A stretch of 64,000 nucleotides of DNA from Bradyrhizobium sp. 170 (GTDB lineage Bacteria; Pseudomonadota; Alphaproteobacteria; Rhizobiales; Xanthobacteraceae). The notes under the pieces were generated by a model that ran no database searches, had not been told where the DNA came from, and saw only the letters and a program-made list of their open reading frames with translations. The stretch covers positions 124,001-188,000 of the forward strand of contig NZ_CP064703.1 in assembly GCF_023101085.1 (NCBI RefSeq), written 5' to 3'. Within the stretch, counting starts at the first letter, position 1. Each line of letters starts with the position of its first letter. Shown piece after piece: positions 1-9,381 of this stretch. Made by a program: the position numbers and the translations under genes.

Positions 1-1460
1 GAGGGTGCGGCGTTGGGCAGGCTGGCCGCCATTCCCACTGCAATCGTCAGCCGTCCACGGCCCTCCATGGCGTCCCGCGCGTTCACGGCCATGTTGATAA
101 CAGCGGTTTCGAACTGGCCGGCGTCGGCATTGACGAAGCATGGTTCTTCCGGGCCGAGGATGACGATCTCGATGCGCGAACCGATCAGGGTGCCGATCAT
201 TTCGGCCAGCGTTTGCACGCTTCGTCCGACCTCGAACACCTCCGGCTTCAACGTCTGCCGCCGCGCGAAGGCCAGCAACTGCCCGGTCAGCTTGGCGGCG
301 CGGGTCACGGTATCGGAGATCGCCTCGATATAGCGCAGCCGCCGCGGCTCCGGCAGGTCGGGCCGCCGCAACAGGTCGACGGAAGCGCGGATCACCGTGA
401 GCAGATTGTTGAAGTCGTGCGCGACGCCACCGGTCAGCTGGCCCAGCGCCTCCAGCCGCTGGCCGTGTTTCAGCGCTTCCTCGGCCACCTGCCGCTTCTC
501 GGCCTCGAAATAAAGATGCCGGGTCCGGCGCAAGGCCAGCCCCAGCAGGGCAAACAGCAGCGCGGTGGCCGGCGCGCCGAAGATCAAATGCTGGCTCATG
601 GTGGAGAGCCAGCGCGCGCGTATCGCCGAGGTCTCGAGGCCGGCGCCGACATAGAGCGGGTATTCGGCGAGCCGCCGATAGCCGAGGCGGCGTTCGATGC
701 CGTCGGTCGGCGACGTCACCGTGATGAGGCCGGCCGTTGGACTGGCGGCGATTATTTTCCCGATCGGCCCCTTGGGGTCGAGACGGATGTCGCGGTCGAT
801 GGCGGGGAAACGCGCCAGCACGGTGCCGTCCGTCCGGCCGAGCGCGAAGTAGCTGCCAGGCTCGCGGCCGATCCGGGCGTAGTAATTCTCGAAATATTCC
901 GGGAACACGGAAGCCTGCAGCACGCCGGCGAAGCTGCCGTCCTCGCTCGGGCGGCGTCTGCTGACGCCAAAGAACGCAGCACCTTGATAGGGCGGCCGCG
1001 GCTTCAGCGCTTCACCGATATAGGTTCCGATATCGCTAGCGGCGTGGGCCCTGAAATAGTCCCGGTCGGAAAAATCGATCCCCGGCGCCGGGACGACCAG
1101 GCTGTTGACGAGCGCGTGGCCCCTGGCGTCGAAGATCCAGGCCGATTTCACCTGCGGCAGGGAGGCGACCAGTTGTTTCAGCCGCAAATGCAGCAATTGC
1201 TCGCGCGCGACGATGTCGGCATCGGGAACGTCGCGGATGATCTCGGCGATCTCCGACAGGCTGCGGTCGATGGTCTCGAATACTTTCAGCGCATGTTCGT
1301 GCGCAACATCCAGCGCGCGCTCGATCTCACGGTCGGCGGTTTCGCGGATCGAGACCCAGGAGATGGCGGATGCAAATACAAACAGCGCCAACGGAAGGGC
1401 CAGCGAAGCGACCATCATCCATTGCAGCAGTCTCAGCGAATTACGTTGCGCAGTCTGCAC
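1..1460 (-). CDS. Sensor histidine kinase, 3' end cut by window edge
   Basis: Membrane-bound two-component sensor kinase; only the first 486 residues are inside the window. A hydrophobic segment at about residues 16-36 is followed by some 250 residues of extracytoplasmic sensor region resembling a double Cache domain, a second membrane segment near 292-312, then a HisKA dimerisation domain with the phospho-acceptor His348 in GGVAHDFNNLLT. The N-box of the ATPase domain (VINMAVNARDAME, near residue 452) is just reached. The GTG start at 1460 has GGAG five bases upstream, and an in-frame stop at 1485-1487 excludes a longer start. The GGVAHDFNNLL form of the H-box is typical of kinases that often carry a C-terminal receiver domain, but that part is not visible. 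The ligand and partner regulator are unknown. Confidence 0.85.
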   Translation of the reverse strand, partial: MQTAQRNSLRLLQWMMVASLALPLALFVFASAISWVSIRETADREIERALDVAHEHALKVFETIDRSLSEIAEIIRDVPDADIVAREQLLHLRLKQLVASLPQVKSAWIFDARGHALVNSLVVPAPGIDFSDRDYFRAHAASDIGTYIGEALKPRPPYQGAAFFGVSRRRPSEDGSFAGVLQASVFPEYFENYYARIGREPGSYFALGRTDGTVLARFPAIDRDIRLDPKGPIGKIIAASPTAGLITVTSPTDGIERRLGYRRLAEYPLYVGAGLETSAIRARWLSTMSQHLIFGAPATALLFALLGLALRRTRHLYFEAEKRQVAEEALKHGQRLEALGQLTGGVAHDFNNLLTVIRASVDLLRRPDLPEPRRLRYIEAISDTVTRAAKLTGQLLAFARRQTLKPEVFEVGRSVQTLAEMIGTLIGSRIEIVILGPEEPCFVNADAGQFETAVINMAVNARDAMEGRGRLTIAVGMAASLPNAAP

Positions 1461-1646
1461 GGGCGCTCCGACTCCGCGCCGAGCTTAACGCAATCCTTGG
1501 TTGGGAATAAAGCGCGTGGAGAGCGGAACTTTCTGCCTCCCCGGATGGCGTTAATGCGGATCGATAAATTGATAATCATTCGCGTCCGGCCGGCCGAGAG
1601 TAGCCGTCCGAAGGGCGGCGTCGCTTCCGGGCATGATCGCAGCCCC

Positions 1647-1732
1647 GTAGCCCGGATGGAGCGAAGCGCAATCCGGGACAGGTCAATCCGGCTGTGAGAA
1701 CCCCGGATTTCGCTGCGCTCCATCCGGGCTAC
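1647..1732. repeat. Palindromic intergenic repeat, family A (paired arms)
   Basis: Two inverted copies of a unit beginning GTAGCCCGGATGGAGCGAAG face each other across a short spacer. The element starts ten bases past the sdhB stop, so the long hairpin could act in transcript ending or 3'-end protection. Related copies lie at 6738-6823 and 10612-10675. A translated frame through the element gives the peptide MERSEIRGSHSRIDL, which is a repeat artefact rather than a protein. Confidence 0.85.
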
Positions 1733-1742
1733 GGCATCGCGG

Positions 1743-2528
1743 CTAGATCTGCCGCTCGACCATCTTCAGCTTGAGTTCGGCGATGGCCTCGGACGGGTTG
1801 AGGCCCTTCGGGCAGGCCTTGGCGCAGTTCATGATGGTGTGGCAGCGGTAGAGCCGGAACGGGTCTTCGAGGTTGTCGAGCCGTTCGCCGGTGGCCTCGT
1901 CGCGGGAATCCGTCACCCAGCGGTTCGCTTGCAGGAGCGCGGCAGGCCCCAGGAAGCGGTCGCTGTTCCACCAATAGCTCGGGCAGGAGGTCGAGCAGCA
2001 GGCGCACAGGATGCACTCATAAAGGCCGTCAAGCTTTTCGCGGTCCTCGTGGCTCTGCTTCCACTCCTTCTGCGGCGTCGGCGTGGTCGTCTTCAGCCAC
2101 GGCTCGATGGAAGCGTACTGCGCGTAGAAATTGGTGAGGTCGGGGACCAGATCCTTGACGACCGGCTGGTGCGGCAGCGGGTTGACCTTCACGGCGCCGC
2201 CCGCGGCCACGTCGTGCATCGACTTGGTGCAGGCCAGCGTGTTCTGGCCGTCGATGTTCATGGCGCAGGAGCCGCACACGCCTTCGCGGCAGGAACGGCG
2301 GAAGGTCAGCGTCGGGTCGATGTTGTTCTTGACCCAGATCAGGCCGTCCAGCACCATCGGCCCGCAGTCGTTGATGTCGACATGATAGGTGTCGACGCTC
2401 GGGTTCTTGCCGTCGTCCGGGTTCCAGCGATAGACCCTGAACTCGCGCGTCTCGGTCGCGCCCGCCGGCTTCGGCCAGGCCTTGCCGCCGGTGATCTTAG
2501 AGTTCTTGGGAAGCGCGAATTCAGCCAT
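1743..2528 (-). CDS. sdhB: Succinate dehydrogenase iron-sulfur subunit
   Basis: Electron-transfer subunit of respiratory complex II, carrying electrons from the flavin of SdhA to quinone at the SdhC/SdhD membrane anchor. The 261-residue protein has the plant-type [2Fe-2S] ligands C80, C85, C88 and C100 (CREGVCGSC) and the C-terminal ferredoxin-like cysteines C172, C175, C178, C182, C229, C235 and C239, which hold the [4Fe-4S] and [3Fe-4S] centres. The start [10 protein letters not shown] at 2528 is preferred because AGGA lies just upstream; the longer frame to 2612 reads through a spacer whose peptide ([13 protein letters not shown]) looks repeat-derived. It is the last gene of sdhCDAB, 105 bases after sdhA. 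Confidence 0.97.
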   Translation of the reverse strand: MAEFALPKNSKITGGKAWPKPAGATETREFRVYRWNPDDGKNPSVDTYHVDINDCGPMVLDGLIWVKNNIDPTLTFRRSCREGVCGSCAMNIDGQNTLACTKSMHDVAAGGAVKVNPLPHQPVVKDLVPDLTNFYAQYASIEPWLKTTTPTPQKEWKQSHEDREKLDGLYECILCACCSTSCPSYWWNSDRFLGPAALLQANRWVTDSRDEATGERLDNLEDPFRLYRCHTIMNCAKACPKGLNPSEAIAELKLKMVERQI

Positions 2529-2633
2529 ATGTCCTGCCTCTACGGTTCTCCTCGTCATTGCCGGGCCTGTCCCGGCAATCCATCCTCTCTCGAAGATGGA
2601 GGCGCCGATCAAGTCCGCGCATGACCAGTGCGA

Positions 2634-4505
2634 TCAATACACGCGCGCCTTCGGCGGGATGTACTGGACGTCGTTCGTCATCGTGTAGTCGTGCACCGGG
2701 CGATAATCGATCGTGGTGTTGCCGCCATTGTCGATCCACGCCAGCGTGTGCTTCATCCAGTTCTTGTCGTCGCGCTCGGAAAAGTCCTCGCGCGCATGGG
2801 CGCCGCGGCTTTCGGTGCGGTTCGCCGCCGAATCCATGGTGACGACTGCCTGCGCGATCAGATTGTCGAATTCGAGCGTTTCGATCAGGTCGGAATTCCA
2901 GACCAGCGAGCGGTCGGTGGTCGCGACATCGCCGATGCCGCCATGAACCTTGTGGATCAGGTTCTGGCCTTCGTGCAGGATCTCGCCGGTGCGGAACACC
3001 GCGCAATTGCTTTGCATGACGTGCTGCATGCCCTCGCGCAGCTTCGCGGTCGGCGTGCCGCCGGAGGCGTAGCGGTAGCGGTCGAGCCGGCCGAGCGCCA
3101 GATCGGAAGAATCCGCCGGCAGGTCCGGCTGCTTGCCGCCCGGCGTCAGTTTTTCCGCAAGCCGCAGCGCGGCTGCGCGGCCGAACACGACGAGGTCGAT
3201 CAGCGAGTTGGAGCCGAGCCTGTTGGCGCCGTGTACGGAAACGCAGGCCGCTTCGCCGATCGCCATCAGGCCGGGCACGACCGCATTGTCGTCGCCGTTG
3301 ATCTTGGTCAGCACTTCGGCGTGATAATTGGTGGGAATGCCGCCCATGTTGTAGTGCACGGTCGGCACGATCGGGATCGGCTCACGGGTGACGTCGACAT
3401 TGGCGAAGATTTTCGCTGATTCGGAAATGCCCGGCAGCCGTTCGTTCAGCACCTTGGGATCGAGATGATCGAGGTGCAGGTAGATGTGGTCCTTCTTCTT
3501 GCCGACGCCGCGGCCCTCGCGGATTTCGATGGTCATCGAGCGCGAGACGACGTCGCGGGAGGCGAGGTCCTTGGCGGAGGGCGCGTAACGCTCCATGAAG
3601 CGCTCGCCCTCGGAATTGACGAGATAGCCGCCTTCGCCGCGGGCACCCTCGGTGACGAGGCAGCCAGAGCCGTAGATGCCGGTCGGGTGGAACTGGATGA
3701 ATTCCATGTCCTGCAGCGGCAGGCCTGCGCGCAGCACCATGCCGCCGCCGTCGCCGGTGCAGGTATGCGCCGAGGTGCAGGAGGCGTAGGCGCGGCCATA
3801 GCCGCCGGTGGCGAGAATCGTGGTTTGCGCGCGGAAACGATGCAGCGTGCCGTCGTCGAGCTTGAGCGCGATCACGCCGCGGCAGACGCCCTGGTCGTCC
3901 ATGATCAGGTCGATGGCGAAGAACTCGATGTAGAATTCGGCCGAATGGCGCAGCGCCTGGCCGTACATCGTGTGCAGCATGGCATGCCCGGTACGGTCGG
4001 CCGCGGCGCAGGTGCGCTGCGCCTGGCCCTTGCCGTAGTCCATGGTCATGCCGCCGAACGGGCGCTGGTAGATCTTGCCGTCCTCGGTGCGCGAGAACGG
4101 CACGCCCCAATGCTCGAGCTCGTAGACGGCTTCCGGCGCGTTGCGCACCATGTATTCGATCGCGTCCTGGTCGCCGAGCCAGTCCGACCCCTTGACGGTG
4201 TCGTACATATGCCAGCGCCAGTCGTCCGGATGCATGTTGCCGAGCGAAGCCGAAATGCCGCCTTGCGCCGCAACCGTATGCGAGCGGGTCGGGAACACCT
4301 TTGTGATGCAGGCGGTGCGCAGGCCGGCTTCCGAGCAGCCGACCACGGCGCGCAGGCCGGCGCCGCCGGCGCCGACGACCACGACGTCGTAGGTGTGGTC
4401 CTCGATCGGATAGGATTTTCCGTTGGTGGCAGGACTACTTCCAATTCCGCCACTGCCGTTGCTGGCCTTGCCATTACCTTGAGCCGCCGTCCTTTGAGCA
4501 GCCAT
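2634..4505 (-). CDS. sdhA: Succinate dehydrogenase flavoprotein subunit
   Basis: Catalytic subunit of complex II: oxidises succinate to fumarate with covalently bound FAD on the cytoplasmic face of the membrane. The 623-residue protein shows the dinucleotide-binding GAGGAGLR at residues 45-52 and the FAD-linking histidine His76 in [10 protein letters not shown], followed by the conserved FAD/substrate domains to the C-terminus. The first 30 or so residues are a Ser/Gly/Asn-rich extension not seen in enterobacterial SdhA; a shorter start is possible, but no in-frame ATG lies between it and the Rossmann motif. It begins three bases downstream of the sdhD stop, so it is co-transcribed with sdhC and sdhD. 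Confidence 0.98.
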   Translation of the reverse strand: MAAQRTAAQGNGKASNGSGGIGSSPATNGKSYPIEDHTYDVVVVGAGGAGLRAVVGCSEAGLRTACITKVFPTRSHTVAAQGGISASLGNMHPDDWRWHMYDTVKGSDWLGDQDAIEYMVRNAPEAVYELEHWGVPFSRTEDGKIYQRPFGGMTMDYGKGQAQRTCAAADRTGHAMLHTMYGQALRHSAEFYIEFFAIDLIMDDQGVCRGVIALKLDDGTLHRFRAQTTILATGGYGRAYASCTSAHTCTGDGGGMVLRAGLPLQDMEFIQFHPTGIYGSGCLVTEGARGEGGYLVNSEGERFMERYAPSAKDLASRDVVSRSMTIEIREGRGVGKKKDHIYLHLDHLDPKVLNERLPGISESAKIFANVDVTREPIPIVPTVHYNMGGIPTNYHAEVLTKINGDDNAVVPGLMAIGEAACVSVHGANRLGSNSLIDLVVFGRAAALRLAEKLTPGGKQPDLPADSSDLALGRLDRYRYASGGTPTAKLREGMQHVMQSNCAVFRTGEILHEGQNLIHKVHGGIGDVATTDRSLVWNSDLIETLEFDNLIAQAVVTMDSAANRTESRGAHAREDFSERDDKNWMKHTLAWIDNGGNTTIDYRPVHDYTMTNDVQYIPPKARVY

Positions 4506-4508
4506 GGG

Positions 4509-4901
4509 TTACACTCCCGATGACAATTTGAGGATCGCGTAAATCGAGGCCAGGGCCACCGCGATACAGAAGAAATTATTCGCCATCACGCTGGCGAGCT
4601 TGATCTTTTCGTTATGCACGTAGTCCTCGATCACGATCTGCATGCCGATCCGCATGTGCCAGGTGCTGGCGACGATGAAGAGGACCAGGATGATCGCGAT
4701 CGGCAGCGAGCCGAGGATTTGGGCGGCGCCGGCCTGATTGCGGCCGATCAGCATCAGGATGATCACGATGACGGGGATGATCAGCAGCGTCATCGCCACC
4801 GCCGTGAGACGCTGGCGCCAGAAATCGGTGGTGCCGGAATGCGAGGAACCGAGATTGCGGACGCGGCCGAGCGGCGTGCGCATCGAGCGAGGGCCGCTCA
4901 T
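4509..4901 (-). CDS. sdhD: Succinate dehydrogenase membrane anchor subunit
   Basis: Small membrane anchor of complex II (130 residues). Three hydrophobic segments are visible, near residues 34-52, 62-81 and 105-126. The motif TWHMRIGMQIVIEDYVHNE at the end of the second segment corresponds to the haem b / quinone region of SdhD proteins. Its start overlaps the sdhC stop by four bases (4898-4901), indicating translational coupling, and its stop is three bases before the sdhA start. N-terminal residues are basic and cytoplasmic. Confidence 0.95.
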   Translation of the reverse strand: MSGPRSMRTPLGRVRNLGSSHSGTTDFWRQRLTAVAMTLLIIPVIVIILMLIGRNQAGAAQILGSLPIAIILVLFIVASTWHMRIGMQIVIEDYVHNEKIKLASVMANNFFCIAVALASIYAILKLSSGV

Positions 4902-5296
4902 CGTCCGCCTCCGACCGTGTAGGCGATGATCCAGACCAGGACGGTCAGCGAAATGCCGGCGATCAGCGCGCCCCAGGTGAGCGCCTCGCGCTCATTGGCC
5001 TTGAAGCCGTAGCCGAGGTCCCAGAAGAAGTAGCGGATACCGCTACACAGATGATGCAGCAACGCCCACGTGTAGCCGAACACGATCAGCTTGCCGATGA
5101 TGCTGCCGGTGAAGGCCTGGACGTTGGCGTAGGCCCCGGGGCCGGACGCCGCGGCAATCAGCCACCAGGCGAGCAAAAGCGTGCCGAAATAGAGCGCAAT
5201 TCCCGTGGCGCGGTGGATGATGGAAAGCGCCATCGTCAGGGTGACGCGATAGGTCTGCAAATGGGGCGATAGCGGTCGTTCGATCCTGGCGGTCAT
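4898..5296 (-). CDS. sdhC: Succinate dehydrogenase cytochrome b556 subunit
   Basis: First gene of sdhCDAB; 132-residue membrane anchor that binds haem b with SdhD and forms the quinone site. The family signature RPLSPHLQTYR opens the protein, HRATGIALYFG starts the first membrane segment, and LLHHLCSGIRYFFWD holds the expected haem-ligand histidine. Three membrane segments fit the family. The 255 bases upstream of the start hold no gene and must contain the operon promoter; a perfect TGGTATACCA palindrome lies at 5459-5468, 163 bases before the start. Confidence 0.95.
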   Translation of the reverse strand: MTARIERPLSPHLQTYRVTLTMALSIIHRATGIALYFGTLLLAWWLIAAASGPGAYANVQAFTGSIIGKLIVFGYTWALLHHLCSGIRYFFWDLGYGFKANEREALTWGALIAGISLTVLVWIIAYTVGGGR

Positions 5297-5458
5297 TCGG
5301 CGGCTTCATGTTGTGTGGAACCGCGGCCGGCCCATGGGGATGCGCGGTAGATGAATTCTATTTACGTAGTCACACCAGTCCGCGCAACGATCAAATCGCT
5401 TGGAATAGAACCAACGTTCATTACTAGGAGCGCTATGAAGCGCGATTGATCAGCGGCT

Positions 5459-5468
5459 TGGTATACCA
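5459..5468. promoter_or_regulatory. TGGTATACCA palindrome upstream of sdhC
   Basis: Perfect 10-bp inverted repeat in the only non-coding stretch upstream of sdhCDAB (5297-5551). The half-site TTGGTATA recurs in a 19-bp imperfect palindrome 57 bases upstream of sucC (61709-61727). Short TGGTATACCA-like sites are common for GntR- and LacI-type regulators; no regulator is identified here. The rest of 5297-5551 is comparatively AT-rich and holds no other feature I can support. Confidence 0.35.
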
Positions 5469-5551
5469 CGGCCATTTGGCATGGTTGAAGAATTGAATAT
5501 TGATTCTTTCATTGATCGATGCGGCTGCGTGCCAGCCGGATCGGTGCCGCG

Positions 5552-5818
5552 TCAGCGCTCGATGAGGTAATCGACGAAGGCTCTGATCTCGGCGAAGCCA
5601 GCCGCGAGGGCTGAAACATCAGGTGCAATGGCACCGGCGTGGGCTCGGAGTCGGCGAGCAGCCGCACAAGGAGGCCGGCGGCCAGGTCGGCCTCGGCTCG
5701 CCACGACGGCACCTACCCGATGCCGGCGCCTTCCTTCGCGGCGGCGGCCAGCGCGTCGAGGCTATTCATCCAGAGCCGAGCCGATATGCGGATTTTGCGG
5801 CCCGCCTGGAAGCAGCTA
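5552..5818 (-). pseudogene. Decayed LysR-family regulator, C-terminal remnant
   Basis: The minus strand encodes the end of a LysR effector-binding domain: a stretch ending SLDALAAAAKEGAGIG, then an in-frame TAG at 5713-5715 where a residue is expected, then VPSWRAEADLAAGLLVRLL, and finally IRAFVDYLIER in a different frame. One stop and one single-base frameshift in under 270 bases, with no N-terminal DNA-binding domain upstream, mark it as a dead fragment. It underlies the spacer before the TauE/SafE permease on the other strand. Confidence 0.75.
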
Positions 5819-5869
5819 AGTCAGCCGGTGGGCCACACAGATGCGAGGCCGCAGGTTCTGAACGCGGGA

Positions 5870-6733
5870 ATGTTCAAAGACATGGTGGCCGGCCTCGATC
5901 CCAAAGAGCTCATCGAACTCGCCTTGTTGCTGATTGCGGTCGGAGCGCTGTCGGGATTTCTGGCCGGCGTGTTCGGCATCGGCGGCGGCGCCATCCTGGT
6001 GCCGGTGTTCTACGAATGCTTCCGGCTGGCCGGCGTGCCGCTGGAGGTGCGGATGCCGCTCTGCATCGGCACCTCGCTGGCGATCATCATCCCGACCTCG
6101 CTCTCCTCGTTTCGCGCCCATTACATCAGAGGCGCGGTCGACACGGACATCCTCAGGCGCTGGTGGCTGCCGATCGTGATCGGCGTGATCGCCGGCAGCG
6201 TCACCGCGCGCTACGCGCCGGAACGGCTGTTCAAGATCGTGTTCGTGGTGGTGGCATGGTCGGCCGCAGCCCGGCTGTTGCTGGCGCGGGAAACCTGGAA
6301 GCTCGGCGACGAAGTGCCGAAGGGCTTTCTGATGCGCGTCTACGGCTTCTTCGTTGGGCTGTTGTCGACCTTGATGGGCGTCGGCGGCGGCCTGTTCGCG
6401 AACCTGCTGATGACGTTCTATGGCCGGCCGATCCATCAGGCGGTCGCAACCTCGTCCGCGATTGCGGTGTTGATCTCGATCCCCGGCGCGATCGGCTATG
6501 TCTATGCCGGCTGGCCCGCCGCGGCGCGCTTTCCCGATGTCACTGCGCTGCAGGCGCCATTTGCGCTCGGTTATGTCTCGCTGATCGGGGCCGTGCTCGT
6601 GATGCCGACCACGCTGATCACGGCGCCGCTCGGCGTGCGCGCCGCGCATGCGATGTCAAAGCGCACGCTGGAGATGGCGTTCGGCACGTACATGTTCATC
6701 GTCGGCGGGAGGTTTGTAGTCAGCCTGTTGTAG
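5870..6733 (+). CDS. TauE/SafE family sulfite/anion exporter-like permease
   Basis: Integral membrane protein of 287 residues in the TauE/SafE (former DUF81) family, which moves small organic or sulfur oxyanions across the inner membrane. Both halves of the internal duplication are visible, each with a glycine-rich signature: GVFGIGGGAILVPVF near residue 27 and LMGVGGGLFANLLM near residue 170. The frame stays open upstream to 5639, but that part overlaps the LysR remnant on the opposite strand. I therefore take ATG 5870; ATG 5882, with GGGA 11 bases upstream, is equally possible. The substrate cannot be told from sequence. A family A repeat begins five bases after its stop. Confidence 0.85.
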   Translation: MFKDMVAGLDPKELIELALLLIAVGALSGFLAGVFGIGGGAILVPVFYECFRLAGVPLEVRMPLCIGTSLAIIIPTSLSSFRAHYIRGAVDTDILRRWWLPIVIGVIAGSVTARYAPERLFKIVFVVVAWSAAARLLLARETWKLGDEVPKGFLMRVYGFFVGLLSTLMGVGGGLFANLLMTFYGRPIHQAVATSSAIAVLISIPGAIGYVYAGWPAAARFPDVTALQAPFALGYVSLIGAVLVMPTTLITAPLGVRAAHAMSKRTLEMAFGTYMFIVGGRFVVSLL

Positions 6734-6737
6734 GCGC

Positions 6738-6823
6738 GTAGCCCGGATGAAGCGAAGCGAAATCCGGGATTCTCGCAGATGGACAGACTGTTCCCGGATT
6801 GCGCTCCGCTCCATCCGGGCTAC
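6738..6823. repeat. Palindromic intergenic repeat, family A (paired arms)
   Basis: Same architecture as 1647-1732: two inverted units (GTAGCCCGGATGAAGCGAAG and its complement) around a short spacer. It directly follows the TauE/SafE gene and precedes a family B element. Confidence 0.85.
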
Positions 6824-6860
6824 AGCACCTGTGAGGTGGGGATCGCGTGACAGCCACCGG

Positions 6861-6981
6861 GTCGTCCCTGCGAACGCAGGGACCCATAACCACAGGTGTC
6901 AGTGGTTAGCGAAAAGCCGTCGGCCAGCGTTTCTCAATATATCCGCCGCGGCGTATGGGTCCCTGCTTTCGCAGGGACGAC
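6861..6981. repeat. Palindromic intergenic repeat, family B (paired arms)
   Basis: Inverted arms GTCGTCCCTGCGAACGCAGG and its complement, each itself a small hairpin, flank a 60-70-base variable middle. Other copies are at 9382-9499, 13057-13174 and 36170-36292. The element fills the gap between two converging genes. Confidence 0.85.
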
Positions 6982-6987
6982 AGCGAA

Positions 6988-8514
6988 TTACTTCGCGTAG
7001 ATTTTCGCGTACGTATCCCGCAAAATATTCTTCTGCACCTTGCCCATGGCGTTGCGCGGCAGTTCGTCGACCACGAACACGCGCTTCGGCATCTTGAATT
7101 TGGCGAGCCGGCCGTCGAGTGCCTTCAGCACGCCCGCTTCGGTGACCTCGGCGCCCTTGCTGCAGACCAAGACGGCGGTGACCCCCTCGCCGAAATCGGC
7201 ATGCGGCACGCCGATCACGGCGGATTCGATTACGCCCGGCATGGCGTCGATCTCGCTCTCGATTTCCTTCGGGTAGACGTTGAAGCCGCCGGAGATCACA
7301 AGATCCTTGCCGCGGCCGAGGATGTGGACATAGCCTTTGGGGTCGATCTTGCCGAGATCGCCGGTGATGAAGAAGCCGTCGTCGCGGAATTCGGATTTTG
7401 TTTTTTCCGGCATCCGCCAATAGCCCTTGAAGACGTTCGGGCCCTTGACCTCGATCATGCCGATCTCATCGCGCGCAATCTCCTTGCCGGTCTCAGGGTC
7501 GGTGACGCGCACGGAGACGCCGGGCAGGGGATGGCCGACGGCGCCTGGCACGCGTTCGCCATCATAGGGGTTTGAGGTATTCATGTTGGTTTCGGTCATG
7601 CCGTAGCGTTCGAGCACGGCGTGGCCGGTGCGCGCGGCCCATTCGCGATGGGTGTCGGCGAGCAGCGGCGCGGAGCCCGAAATGAACAGCCGCATGTGCT
7701 TGGTGGATTCCTTCGTCAGCGACGGGCTCTGCAACAGCCGCGTGTAGAAGGTCGGCACGCCCATCATGACGGTCGCGCGCGCCATCAGCTTGATCATCAG
7801 TTCAGGATCGAGCTTCGGCAGGAAAATCATCGAGGCGCGGGCGAACAGGGTGACGTTGCTCGCCACGAACAGGCCGTGGGTGTGATAGATCGGCAGCGCG
7901 TGGATCAGCACGTCCTTGTCGGTGAAACGCCAGTAATCGACCAGGCTGTAGGAGTTCGACGCGAGATTATCGTGCGTCAGCATCGCGCCCTTGGAGCGGC
8001 CTGTCGTGCCCGAGGTGTAGAGGATCGCGGCGAGGTCGTCATTGGCGCGTGCGACGGTCGCAAACGCCGCTTCGGCCTTGGCGGCGGCATCCGTCAGCGA
8101 TCCCTTGCCGTCGGGCCCGAGCGTTTCGACTTTTGCCTTCACCTTGGCCGCGATCGCACCGATGCCGTCCGCCTTCGAGGGGTCGCATACCACCAGCGAC
8201 GGCTCGGCGTCGGAGATGAAGTAGTCGAGTTCGTTGAGCGTATAGGCGGTGTTGAGCGGCAAATAGACGCCGCCTGCGCGCACGGTCGCGAGATAGAGCA
8301 CCAGCGCCGGCACCGATTTCTCGGTCTGCGCCGCCACGCGGTCACCGGGCTTGACGCCGCGCGCAACCAGCACATTCGCCATCTGGCCGGCGCGGGCGAT
8401 CAGATCGCCATAGCTGATGCGCGTGCCGTCGAGCATTTCGATCGCAAGCCGGTTCGGATCGTCGAGCGTATCGAACAGGCGGGAAAACAGGTTGGCGTTG
8501 GCAGTCGTGTTCAT
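6988..8514 (-). CDS. matB: Malonyl-CoA synthetase (acyl-adenylate forming)
   Basis: ATP-dependent ligase of the ANL superfamily that joins malonate (or methylmalonate) to CoA. The 508-residue protein has the P-loop LYTSGTTGRSKGAMLTH, the A5 motif YGMTETNMNTSNPYDG, the hinge-region aspartate in FFITGDLG, and the C-terminal catalytic lysine in PRNAMGKVQKNILR. YGMTETNMNTSNPYDGER matches what I recall of the MatB subgroup in Rhizobium and Rhodopseudomonas. ATG 8514 (MNTTANANLF) is chosen over the open upstream codons because MatB proteins begin here. No matA or matC is adjacent, so malonate supply is not explained locally. It is divergent from the SDR gene at 8604. Confidence 0.85.
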   Translation of the reverse strand: MNTTANANLFSRLFDTLDDPNRLAIEMLDGTRISYGDLIARAGQMANVLVARGVKPGDRVAAQTEKSVPALVLYLATVRAGGVYLPLNTAYTLNELDYFISDAEPSLVVCDPSKADGIGAIAAKVKAKVETLGPDGKGSLTDAAAKAEAAFATVARANDDLAAILYTSGTTGRSKGAMLTHDNLASNSYSLVDYWRFTDKDVLIHALPIYHTHGLFVASNVTLFARASMIFLPKLDPELMIKLMARATVMMGVPTFYTRLLQSPSLTKESTKHMRLFISGSAPLLADTHREWAARTGHAVLERYGMTETNMNTSNPYDGERVPGAVGHPLPGVSVRVTDPETGKEIARDEIGMIEVKGPNVFKGYWRMPEKTKSEFRDDGFFITGDLGKIDPKGYVHILGRGKDLVISGGFNVYPKEIESEIDAMPGVIESAVIGVPHADFGEGVTAVLVCSKGAEVTEAGVLKALDGRLAKFKMPKRVFVVDELPRNAMGKVQKNILRDTYAKIYAK

Positions 8515-8603
8515 GCAACATTCCCTAAGAGGGCGCTGGCCCGCGGAATTTCGCAGGCTGGAATAGCAAGAACGCCCTTCATAAAGCAACGGAGACAGTT
8601 TGC

Positions 8604-9365
8604 ATGACAAATAGCGGGAAACGCGTGGCCTGGGTGACGGGCGGTGGCAGCGGGATCGGCGCGTCGGGGGCGGAATGCCTGGCGGCGGACGGCTGGATCG
8701 TGGTGGTTTCGGGTCGGCGGAAAGACGCCCTCGACAAGGTCGTGGCCGATATCGCCAAAAAGGGCGGCAAGGCCGAGGCGATCGCGCTCGATGTCAGCAA
8801 CAAGGAAGATGTCAACAAGGCGGCCGGGCAGATCCTGGAAAAACACGGCCGGATCGACCTCCTGGTCAACAGCGCCGGCCTCAACGTGCCGAAGCGAAGC
8901 TGGGCCGACATGGATCTGGACGGCTGGGACAAGGTCGTCGATATCAATCTCAACGGCGTGCTTTACTGCATGCGCGCGGTGCTGCCGGCGATGAGGAAGC
9001 AGCAGGACGGCTGCATCATCAACGTCGCGTCCTGGGCCGGCCGTCACGTCTCGAAAATGCCGGGCCCGGCCTACACCACCACAAAACACGCGGTGCTGGC
9101 GCTGACCCATTCCTTCAATATGGACGAATGCGTCAACGGCCTGCGCGCCTGCTGCCTGTCGCCCGGCGAGGTCGCGACCCCGATCCTGAAGCTGCGCCCC
9201 GTGGTGCCGTCGGAAGAGGAGCAGGCGAAAATGCTGCAGCCGGAAGATTGCGGCCGCACCATCGCCTTCGTCGCCAGCATGCCGCCACGCGTGTGCATGA
9301 ACGAGATCCTGATCAGCCCGACGCATAATCGCGGATTCATCCAGACCCCGCATAATCGGGATTAG
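8604..9365 (+). CDS. Short-chain dehydrogenase/reductase (SDR)
   Basis: Classical SDR of 253 residues using NAD(P)H. The cofactor motif TGGGSGIG spans residues 12-19, NSAG lies at 89-92, and the catalytic set is Ser143, Tyr157 and Lys161 (YTTTK). The aspartate at ALDVSN (63) contacts the adenine ring. The C-terminus with PRVCMNEILISPTHNRGF resembles 3-oxoacyl/alcohol dehydrogenase-type SDRs, but the substrate cannot be assigned. The ATG lies 89 bases from the divergent matB start, so both may share a control region (8515-8603), where I see no clear operator. Confidence 0.85.
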   Translation: MTNSGKRVAWVTGGGSGIGASGAECLAADGWIVVVSGRRKDALDKVVADIAKKGGKAEAIALDVSNKEDVNKAAGQILEKHGRIDLLVNSAGLNVPKRSWADMDLDGWDKVVDINLNGVLYCMRAVLPAMRKQQDGCIINVASWAGRHVSKMPGPAYTTTKHAVLALTHSFNMDECVNGLRACCLSPGEVATPILKLRPVVPSEEEQAKMLQPEDCGRTIAFVASMPPRVCMNEILISPTHNRGFIQTPHNRD

Positions 9366-9381
9366 GACGAGCTCTCTCCAT

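Noticed and set aside
213..1697. Plus-strand frame of 494 codons
   Set aside because: It is antisense to the histidine kinase, whose minus-strand frame carries the H-box, N-box and sensor features; the plus frame has no recognisable domain.
1433..1723. 96-codon minus-strand frame beginning MERSEIRG
   Set aside because: It is the translation of a family A repeat, a common false gene in these genomes.
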